DNA of 11,632 nucleotides, taken from the NCBI GenBank assembly GCA_937996755.1, contig CALKUS010000034.1, forward strand, positions 1 to 11,632, read 5' to 3'. This stretch comes from an uncultured Pseudomonadota bacterium (GTDB lineage Bacteria; Pseudomonadota; Gammaproteobacteria; Xanthomonadales; Ahniellaceae). The number at the start of each line of letters is the position of its first letter. The first letter of the stretch is position 1. Made by a program: the position numbers and the translations under genes. This document shows positions 1 to 7,100 of the stretch, one piece after another. The notes under the pieces are model-generated. The model was not told the origin of the DNA. It searched no databases and worked only from the letters and a program-made list of their open reading frames with translations.

Positions 1-174
1 TGGCGCATCGGCGACATCGAATTCGGCGTCGACCGCAACCTCGCGCAGGACTACTCGCCCAAGTTCACGCGGCGCGAGAACGCGATGGAGGCGGGCGGCA
101 GCGCGGGCGAGCTGTTGATGACCGCCGAGCGCCTGATGCTCGTCGCGCAGGTGGTGCTGAAATCCGCGCCGTGA
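1..174 (+). CDS. C-terminal 57 residues of an unrecognised protein (5' truncated by window edge)
   Basis: Frame 1 is open from the first base and stops at TGA 172-174. The readable part begins WRIGDIEFGVDRNLAQDYSP and ends MLVAQVVLKSAP. The last 25 or so residues look like an amphipathic to hydrophobic helix. The minus strand here also has an open frame, but the plus frame gives a plausible mixed protein composition whereas the minus frame is rich in Arg and low-complexity. I do not recognise the family and assign no function. The next gene starts 133 bases downstream on the same strand. No intrinsic terminator is visible between them, so co-transcription is possible but not shown. Confidence 0.6.
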   Translation, partial: WRIGDIEFGVDRNLAQDYSPKFTRRENAMEAGGSAGELLMTAERLMLVAQVVLKSAP

Positions 175-262
175 TGCCGGGGCAGGCCACACGACCGCTC
201 GTCCCGGAATTCCGCGCGCCGATGAGGTGGGGGCGGCTCGTTCGCCGCTACCATCCATGCAG

Positions 263-281
263 GCGCGCGGCACCCGCGCGC
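263..281. other. GC-only hairpin in the leader of the beta-helix gene
   Basis: GCGCGCGG (263-270) and CCGCGCGC (274-281) form a perfect 8-bp stem with a CAC loop. It lies 26 bases upstream of the ATG at 308 and 12 bases upstream of the Shine-Dalgarno sequence. No T-run follows, so it is not a classical terminator. It could protect an mRNA end or be a chance product of high GC. Confidence 0.3.
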
Positions 282-307
282 GACATCCGCTACAGGGGGC
301 AGTACCC

Positions 308-1255
308 ATGTTTCGTTCCACGATCGGCCGCATGGCCGTGTTGCTCTGCGCGCTTGCGCTTTCGCTGTCCTGGTCGCCCGGCGCATTCGCGCAGGCGACG
401 CGTACCTGGGTCTCGGGCGTCGGCGACGACGCGAATCCGTGTAGCCGCACGGCGCCGTGCAAGACGTTCGCGGGCGCGATCAGCAAGACGGCCGCCGGCG
501 GCACGATCGACGTGCTCGATCCGGGCGGTTTCGGGACGGTGACGATCACGAAGTCGATCACGATCGAGGCCGACGGCGACTACGCGGGCGTCTCCGCCGC
601 CGGCGTGAACGGTGTCATCGTCAGCGCCGGCGCGGCGGACACGGTCACGCTGCGCGGGCTCGCGATCGACGGCGCCGGAGCGACGCTGGGCGTCAACGGC
701 GTACGCTTCCTCGCCGGCCGCACGCTGGTGCTCGATCGCGTCACGATCCGGAACTTCAACGGCAGCGGCGTCTCGTTCGAGCCGTCCACGGCCGCGACGC
801 TGGCCATGCGCAACGTGTCGATCAGCCGCACGGGCCAGGCCACCACGACTGCGGGCGCGATCTTCGTCGCGCCGACCGGAACCGGCTCGGCCGCGCTCGA
901 CCTCGACGACGTGCACACGGCGGACGATCGCTACGGCCTGTCCATCGCCGGCCCGGCGACGGGCGTGGTGCGCGACAGCACGATCGCGTCCCCGGCCGAG
1001 GACGGCATCGTCGCGAATGCGCCGACGGCCGCGGTCGACGTGACGCTCGACGGCGTCGCGATCAACGACGCCGGCACCAATGGCATTGCGGCGAACGGCG
1101 CGAACGCCGTGCTGCGCATCTCCGGCTGCGCGGTGACCGGCTCGGCGCAGGGGCTGCTGGTCTCGGCGAACGGCCGCATCGTCTCGTTCGGCGACAACCG
1201 CATCGGCGGGAACGTCGTGAACGGCGCGCCGACGCAGGTGCAGGCGCTGCAATGA
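308..1255 (+). CDS. Secreted right-handed parallel beta-helix-like protein
   Basis: The product is 315 residues. A Sec signal peptide is clear: basic residues at 3-8, a hydrophobic core at about 9-22, and probable cleavage after AFA at residue 28. The mature start (RTWVSGVGDDANPCSRTAPC) matches a widespread family of proteobacterial secreted proteins that I recall by this opening but that has no assigned function. Two cysteines near the N-terminus (in NPCSRTAPCKTF) may pair. From about residue 50 the chain is a run of short beta rungs with alternating hydrophobic residues (for example VTITKSITIEADGD and LVLDRVTIRNFNG), typical of pectate-lyase-like right-handed beta-helices. No catalytic Asp/Arg constellation of a pectinase is evident, so an adhesive or carbohydrate-binding role is as likely as an enzyme. 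ATG 308 is preferred over GTG 227 because AGGGGG at 294-299 lies 8 bases upstream and the signal peptide begins there. It overlaps the next gene by ATGA. Confidence 0.85.
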   Translation: MFRSTIGRMAVLLCALALSLSWSPGAFAQATRTWVSGVGDDANPCSRTAPCKTFAGAISKTAAGGTIDVLDPGGFGTVTITKSITIEADGDYAGVSAAGVNGVIVSAGAADTVTLRGLAIDGAGATLGVNGVRFLAGRTLVLDRVTIRNFNGSGVSFEPSTAATLAMRNVSISRTGQATTTAGAIFVAPTGTGSAALDLDDVHTADDRYGLSIAGPATGVVRDSTIASPAEDGIVANAPTAAVDVTLDGVAINDAGTNGIAANGANAVLRISGCAVTGSAQGLLVSANGRIVSFGDNRIGGNVVNGAPTQVQALQ

Positions 1256-2013
1256 GCCGCGCGATCATCCACTGGCGGCGCGTGCCCGCGCTCGCCGTGC
1301 TGACGCTCGCGTTCGCCGCGCCGGCGCACGCGCAACAGGCGCTCGGCACCGTGCTCCGTGCCTGCGGCGCGCTCGACGCGAATCGCCAGCTCGCCGTGCA
1401 GGCGACAGGCGGCGCGCCGGCGGGCAGCGTGCTCGTGGCGAGTGTCGCCGGTCGCGCGGACGTGCTCGGCGACGTGCGCATCGTCGATCCGACCCTGGCC
1501 ACGTGGGATGCGATCGGCGCGCGGCGCACGCGCGCCGCCGAGAAGCTCGAGGTCGCGCAGCTCGCGACGCGCGCCACGGCGACGCTGTCCGCGGCGCAGT
1601 CGTACGCCGTGCGCATCGCGTCGTCCGTTCCCGGCACCGAAGTCTGCTTCGCGATCGTGGCGTTCGCCGACGTCGCCTCCGGACCGGGTGCGCTGCAATC
1701 GCGCGCCGCGGCCGGCGGCACGAGCGCGGCGCCGTCGCTCACCGGCGGCGCGGCCGGCGACGGCACGACGCAACTGCTCGTCGCGGCCTTCGCGCTCGCC
1801 GGCGACCCGGCGGGGTTCTCGGCTGCGCAGGCGGGCGACGTTGCCGCGAGCACGTGCACGGCGACGGCTACCCTCTGCCTCGGCACGGTATCGCGCACCG
1901 ATCCGGGTACCGGCGCGCTCACGCTCGGCGCGACGCTCGGCACTGCCGTTGCGTGGTCCGGTGCGCTCGCGTCGCTCGATCGCGAAACGCTGCTGCGCGA
2001 CGGCTTCGAGTAG
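1252..2013 (+). CDS. Secreted protein of unknown function ending in DGFE
   Basis: The product is 253 residues. Its ATG (1252-1254) overlaps the TGA (1253-1255) of the beta-helix gene, so translation is probably coupled. The signal peptide has RR at 9-10, a hydrophobic core at 11-22 and cleavage after AHA at residue 27. The mature chain is rich in Ala, Thr, Val and Gly with alternating beta-strand patterns, suggesting a beta-sandwich. Four cysteines (38, 132, 202, 209) could form two disulfides. The last residues are LLRDGFE. From memory, a terminal DGFE preceded by a short hydrophobic stretch recurs in unrelated secreted proteins of Lysobacterales, where it may be a sorting or processing tag. 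No enzyme motif is visible. Only 3 bases separate its stop from the stop of the convergent Lnt-like gene, and no terminator lies between them. Confidence 0.8.
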   Translation: MSRAIIHWRRVPALAVLTLAFAAPAHAQQALGTVLRACGALDANRQLAVQATGGAPAGSVLVASVAGRADVLGDVRIVDPTLATWDAIGARRTRAAEKLEVAQLATRATATLSAAQSYAVRIASSVPGTEVCFAIVAFADVASGPGALQSRAAAGGTSAAPSLTGGAAGDGTTQLLVAAFALAGDPAGFSAAQAGDVAASTCTATATLCLGTVSRTDPGTGALTLGATLGTAVAWSGALASLDRETLLRDGFE

Positions 2014-2016
2014 GCC

Positions 2017-3456
2017 TCAGGCCGCAACCGGAAGCGCCGCCGTCCGACGGCGGCGCGTCGCGAACGCCAGCAGGCCGAGCGCGGCGACGCACGCCCACGA
2101 CGGCGCGTCGCCGATGCGCACGAACGGCGTCGCCTCGCGCGCGAGCGGCAATTGCGCCGCAAGGATCGTGCCGCTGCTGCCCGCGGGCAGTTCCGCCACC
2201 ACGCGACCGCGCGCGTCGTACGCCACGCTGCGGCCGTTGATCGTCGGGCGCGCGATCGCGATGCCCTGCTCGATCGCGCGGATCCGCACCATCGCCGCGT
2301 GCAGCCATTCGATCGCGGGCCAGTCGTCGCTCGGCAGGAGCAGCAGGTCGTGCGCGCCGCCGAGCTGCCGCAACATTCCCGAATGGTCGGCATCGAAGCA
2401 GATCATGCCCGCGACGCGGCCGAACGGCGTGCTGGCGGAAACCAGGCGTCCGTCGCCGCGCGCCATGTACCTCTCCTCGTAGCCCGGCACGCCATGCGAC
2501 TTTGCATAGCGCCAGCGCTCCGCGCCGTCCGGACCGAACAACACCGACAGATTGCGGTAGCGGAGCTCGCCGGCGCGCTCGCGCTCGCCGTACGCGATCA
2601 CGAGATGGACGCCGTGCTCGCGCGCGAATGCCGCAGCACGCGCTGCGAGCGCGGCGGATTCCGTGCGGGGTACGAAGAACGAGTCCTCGGGCCAGGCGAT
2701 GAGGCGCGCGCCGGCCGCGGCGGCCCCTGCGCTGCGGCGGAACAACCCGTCGATCAGTGCGGGAGCGCGCGCTGCCTCGTAGTTGCAGTTCGCCTCGCAG
2801 TCGGGGAGCACGAATGCGATCGCCAGCGGCGCGCCGGACTGCGCGCTCGCGTGCACGCGTTGCCAGCCCCAGCCGAGCGCGAGCACGGCGACGAGCGACC
2901 AGGCGATCGCGGTCGTGCGCGCGTCGCGCGTCGCCATCCTGTCGCGGAATGCGAGCAGCGCCACGGGCGCTAGCCATGCCACCAGGAAGGCGACGCCGGC
3001 CGTTCCCGCGAGCGCGGCGAGCTGCGCGACCGGCGCGACGTCAGCCTGCGTGTAGGCCACCATGCCCCAGGCGCCGTACGGCGAGCCGCGCGCGAGCAGC
3101 AGCTCGAACGCGACGATCGCGCACGGGAACACGAACGTGCCCGCCCACGGTGCGAGGCGCGGCGACCAGCGGCGATCGGCGAGGTAGGGCAGGAGCCCGA
3201 GCCCGCCGAACAGCAGCGCGCCGATCGCGAGCTCCAGGCCGCGCGCACGGAACACCTCGCTCCACTGGAACGCCCATGTGGCGGCGAACAGCAGCCACGC
3301 CGCGAGCAGGCCGCGCCTGCCGGGCGCCGCGCGCACGAACGCGAGCAGCAGCACCGGCGCAAGCCACGCAGCCAGCGGGTGCGAATGCGCGCCGTTGCCG
3401 AATGCGGACACGCCGCAAGCCGCCGCGGCGAGCAGCAGCAGGACCTGGACCGACAT
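2017..3456 (-). CDS. Lnt-like membrane nitrilase / apolipoprotein N-acyltransferase family protein
   Basis: The product is 479 residues. About seven hydrophobic segments fill residues 4-198, a soluble nitrilase-fold domain covers about 210-440, and one more membrane segment lies at about 453-467, the layout of Lnt, which N-acylates lipoproteins in the inner membrane. The Glu-Lys-Cys triad is visible: E257 (AWPED), K319 (YAKSHGVP) and C353 (MICFD). E327 matches the second essential Glu of E. coli Lnt by spacing (8 after Lys in both). The motif HAAMVRIRAIEQ at 386-397 is also Lnt-like. Differences: C353 is followed by F-D rather than Y-E, and the Lys-to-Cys distance is 34 residues against 52 in E. 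coli. It may therefore be a paralogue or another membrane amidase rather than the housekeeping lnt. GGGGAG lies 8 bases before the ATG (complement of 3465-3470). A lipoprotein gene is just upstream on the same strand. Confidence 0.8.
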   Translation of the reverse strand: MSVQVLLLLAAAACGVSAFGNGAHSHPLAAWLAPVLLLAFVRAAPGRRGLLAAWLLFAATWAFQWSEVFRARGLELAIGALLFGGLGLLPYLADRRWSPRLAPWAGTFVFPCAIVAFELLLARGSPYGAWGMVAYTQADVAPVAQLAALAGTAGVAFLVAWLAPVALLAFRDRMATRDARTTAIAWSLVAVLALGWGWQRVHASAQSGAPLAIAFVLPDCEANCNYEAARAPALIDGLFRRSAGAAAAGARLIAWPEDSFFVPRTESAALAARAAAFAREHGVHLVIAYGERERAGELRYRNLSVLFGPDGAERWRYAKSHGVPGYEERYMARGDGRLVSASTPFGRVAGMICFDADHSGMLRQLGGAHDLLLLPSDDWPAIEWLHAAMVRIRAIEQGIAIARPTINGRSVAYDARGRVVAELPAGSSGTILAAQLPLAREATPFVRIGDAPSWACVAALGLLAFATRRRRTAALPVAA

Positions 3457-3522
3457 CTGGCGCGCTCCCCCGGGTGCTGGACTGCCCCGGATACGCGCGT
3501 CGCGCGCCGGCGGATGCGGCGG

Positions 3523-3981
3523 CTATTGCGCCGGGCAGGTCGTGCGGTATCCGTTGTCGAGCACGATGCGCCACTGGCCGCCCGCGTCGCGCCGCCAGGT
3601 GGAATAGAACTTCGCGAATTCCTTGCCGTCGGCGCCCGTCACGGGGCCGACGGTCTGCGCGAGCGCACCGCTCGGCAGCACGGCGACGATTTCGGGCGCC
3701 CACGCGAAGGGCGCGTCTGCGCCGTCGAAGTACTTGCGCCACTCGGCGAGGATCGCCTGTTTCCCGCGCAGCGGACTGCCGCCGTTGACGAACACGGCAT
3801 CGTCGGCGATCCAGCGGCCGAACGCCGCGAAGTCGCGATCGGCCATCGTCTGCGCGAACGCGGTTTCCGCCGCGCGCACCTCGCGCTCGAGTGTCGCTTC
3901 GTCCGCCGCGACGCGCGCGAGCGGTGCGGACGCGCACGCAGTGACGAGGAAGGCGAGGGCGACGAGGAGCGCGTGGCGCAT
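3523..3981 (-). CDS. SnoaL/DUF4440-like lipoprotein
   Basis: The product is 152 residues. The N-terminus MRHALLVALAFLVTAC is a type II signal peptide with lipobox V-T-A-C, so Cys16 should be lipidated. No Asp follows the Cys (it is Ala-Ser), so outer-membrane delivery is expected under the usual Lol rule. Residues 28-150 have the pattern of NTF2-fold SnoaL/DUF4440 domains: a helical start (EREVRAAETAFAQTMADRD), then DDAVFVNGG and LRGKQAILAEWRKYF, and a final strand GGQWRIVLDNGYR. Such domains serve as ligand-binding pockets or small enzymes, and I cannot tell which applies here. The frame stays open far upstream into the autotransporter gene by chance. ATG 3981 is chosen because the signal peptide begins there. 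The Shine-Dalgarno is weak (AGG close to the ATG). The Lnt-like gene follows after 66 bases, and a terminator upstream isolates the gene from the autotransporter. Confidence 0.82.
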   Translation of the reverse strand: MRHALLVALAFLVTACASAPLARVAADEATLEREVRAAETAFAQTMADRDFAAFGRWIADDAVFVNGGSPLRGKQAILAEWRKYFDGADAPFAWAPEIVAVLPSGALAQTVGPVTGADGKEFAKFYSTWRRDAGGQWRIVLDNGYRTTCPAQ

Positions 3982-4090
3982 GACCTGGGCTCGTGCGGGC
4001 GGCGCGGTCGATGTTCGGCGGCGCGTCGGTGTCGCGCAAGCCGCGCACGGCGCACGCGCAATCGCGGCAACGTCCCGGGCGCGGGAACGA

Positions 4091-4118
4091 AAAAGCCCCG
4101 CCGGTCGGCGGGGCTTTT
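4091..4118 (-). terminator. Strong intrinsic terminator downstream of the autotransporter
   Basis: AAAAGCCCCGCC (4091-4102) and GGCGGGGCTTTT (4107-4118) are perfect complements around a GGTC loop. That makes an 8-bp GC core flanked by A and T runs. Read on the minus strand it ends in five T (complement of 4090-4094), 15 bases past the autotransporter stop. The plus direction has four T, so it may work both ways. It separates the autotransporter from the lipoprotein/Lnt-like pair. Confidence 0.9.
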
Positions 4119-4133
4119 CGTCGGGGATCCGGA

Positions 4134-7100
4134 TCAGAACTCGATGCGGACGCCGAGCGCGAGGTTGTCCATGGTCATGTTGGACTGGCCAGCGCGGTGC
4201 TCGTAGTAGATGAACGCGGACTTGCCGTTGCCGAACACCGCGGACAGGCCGAAGCCGATGTTGAAGTAACTGGTGTCGTCGTCTTCGCCCGTGATGATGA
4301 TGGGCGTGCCCGTCGGGTCGGCGGTGAAGCGGCTCACGAGGTCGTCCGGATTGTCCTCGAGCTCGTTGAGGTACTCGAGCTGGAAGTTGGGCATCAGGAT
4401 GCCCCACGACGTGCTCATCGTGTAGCTCACCTTGCCGCCGAGCACGACTTCCATCGACTTCAGCGTGCGGTCCTCCACCGTCAGCGCGAAGCCCGCGCCC
4501 GGCGCCAGCGGATCGTCGACGCGCTCGCTGTAGCCGTCGAAGTCGACCTTCGTATACGTGCCGCGCATGTACGGCCCGAACAGCCACGCACCCTTCGAGA
4601 AGTCGCGGCCGATCGACAGCGCGAGCGACACCTGGTCGCCGCCCGGCGACGCCTTCGCGAGCTGGTTCACCTGCGTCAGCCCACCGTCGAGCGCCGGCAG
4701 CGTGTACTCGATGCGGCGCACGACCTCGAAGTCGTTGCTGCCCCACGTCGCGACACCGTCGAAGTACCACGCATCCTTGTACCAGGTGGCGTAACCGGAC
4801 ACCGAGTAGCCCTGCGTGTCGAGCGAGCCGCCGTTGTCGGAGATGTCGGCGTCGTTGTTCGACAGGCCGAGCGCGGCGCCGAGCACGAGCGAATCGCTGA
4901 CACGGTAGTCGACGCCCGCCGTGAGGCCGTAGTTGCTGTAGTCGAAGCCCGCGTTCGAATCGGTCGTGTCGCGGTCGCCGGAACCGATCGTGCCGGTGGC
5001 GAAGAAGCCCCAGCGCGAGAACTCCGCGCCGGCTTCGTCGCTCGTGCCCGACTCGCTGCCTTCGTCCGCGAGCAGCGTCGAGGGCAGGAACGACAGCGGC
5101 AGCGCGCCGGTGGCCGTCGCGAGCGCGAGGCCGCCGAAGCTGTTGTGCTGGCCCGAGCGCAGCGCCGCGAGGCGCGCCTTGAGGTTGCCGAACTGCGCGG
5201 CCTGCGTCGTGAGCACGGCCGTGTTCTGCGCTTCGGTTTCGTCGGCGAGAAGCTCTTCGAGCGTGTTCTCGATGGCGGGATTGTTCGACGCGGCCGCGAT
5301 CTCGCGGCAGCGCTGCAGCAGGTCGCGCTGCGCGGGCGTCAGAGGCGTTCCCGACGCGCTCGCCTGTTCCAGCGCGGGGCAGCCCTGGTCGAGCGCTTCG
5401 CCGACTTCCTCCTCGGGGCCGTCGACGCCGGGCGCGTTCGCGATGCCGCGGCTGACCACGAACGCGAGCGGTGCGATGGTCGCGAAGTCGGGCAGCGTGG
5501 CGTCGATCGTCGATGCGTTCTGCGTGCCGACCAGCGTCGCCGTGACCGAGGCTTCGCCGTCCGCGCTCGTCACGACGTCGGTCGCGCTCAACGTCACGTC
5601 GCTCGCGGCGGCGTAGCGCACGCGCACGCCGGCGACCGGCGTGCCGCCGTTGCGCACGCGCACCACGAGCGGTGCCGAAGGCGTGGTGCCCGAGACCACC
5701 TGGTTGTTGCCCGAGGCGATCTCGAACACGAGGCCGCCGGCACCCGTGGCCGTCGCGTTGAACGTGTACGTGCCCGCACCGGCGACCGATGCGCGCACCT
5801 GGTTCAGGCCCGGCGCAGGCCCGAGCGTGAACTGCGTCGACGCGCGACCGTTCGCGTCGGTCGTGCCGGACGCGGGCGAGACGCTGCCGCCGCCGGCGAC
5901 GACCGTCCACGTGACGTTCGCGCCACCGAGGCCCTTCGCCGCCGTCGCGGGCGCGGCGATCTGTACCACGAGCGGCTGCGCGAGGCGTGCGCCCGGCGTG
6001 CCCACCTGGTTGTCGCCGGACGCCGGCGCGATGCGCGGTGCGAACGACGTTGCGGTCGCCTCGATGAATTCCGGCGTGCCCGCGATCGTCGCGCGGATCT
6101 TCACCGGGCCCGCGGTGGTACCGAAGCGGAACGACAGCGCGAACTCGCCGTTCGTGTCGGTGGTGCCGGCGGTGACCGGGATCGTCGCGTCGCCGGACGT
6201 CACGCTGAGCACGACCTGCACGCCCGCGATCGGCGCGAGGTCGCCGCCGCGCGTGACGAACACGATCGGCTGGTCGGACTGCGTGCCCGTCGCGCCGGTC
6301 TGGTTGTTGCCGGACGAAATTTCGATGAACGCGCCCGTGCCGCCGGTTGCGCCGGTGATCGTGAACGTGGCGACGTTGTTCTGGCTGTCGCGCGCTTCGA
6401 TCGTCGCGTCCGTCGGATCGGACCCGAAGTTGATGTTGGTGCGGGCCGTGCCGGTCGAGTCGGTTGCCGTGACGGGCGAAACGATCTCCACGCCGCTGCC
6501 CGTGACCAGCGTCCAGGTGACGGTCTCGCCGACGATCGGCGAGCCGCCCTGCGTGAGCTGCACCGCCAGCGGGCGGCCCGGGCTGTCGGGCACCGCGACC
6601 TGGTTCTGGTTCTGCGCCGCCTCGAACACGCGCGGGCCCGGGTCGATGCCCGTGCACGTGGCGGTGTACGACGCGCTGGGCTCGTCCGTGTCGTTCGTCG
6701 CGAGCGTGAGCGTCTGCGTGACGGTGCTCGCATCGGCCGGCGTGCAGCCGACCGTGAACGCGGCGTTCGTGCCGGCCGCGATCGCGAGCTGCGGCGGCGA
6801 AACCGCCAGCACGCCCGTCAGTCCACCGGCGTCGACGTTCAACGTGCCGGAGCCGGGATTCGCGATGGACACCGTGCCCGTCGTGGACTGGCCGATCGGC
6901 GCGGACAGCGCGATCGTGCTGCCGGCCGCGGGCGTCGGGTCGAACTCCGGTCCGCCGACGGTGCAATTGACCGGGAACGTCAGCGTCGGCTCGTCGGGAT
7001 CGTTGCTGTTGACCGTCAGCACCTGGCTGAAGGTGCCGGCGGTGGGCGAATCGCAGGTGATCGTGAAGTCGCGCGTGACGCCGGGCGCCACGGAAATCTT

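Noticed and set aside
226..254. TACCAT at 249-254 as a -10 box for the beta-helix gene
   Set aside because: Only four of six matches and no -35 hexamer at 16-18 bases.
227..307. GTG 227 as start of the beta-helix gene
   Set aside because: It would put 27 unlike residues before a complete signal peptide. ATG 308 has the AGGGGG site.
290..1252. Minus-strand open frame opposite the beta-helix gene
   Set aside because: No signal peptide, domain or Shine-Dalgarno; composition typical of a GC shadow.
2011..2023. GGCC-TCA-GGCC as a terminator between the convergent genes
   Set aside because: The stem is only 4 bp and has no T-run.
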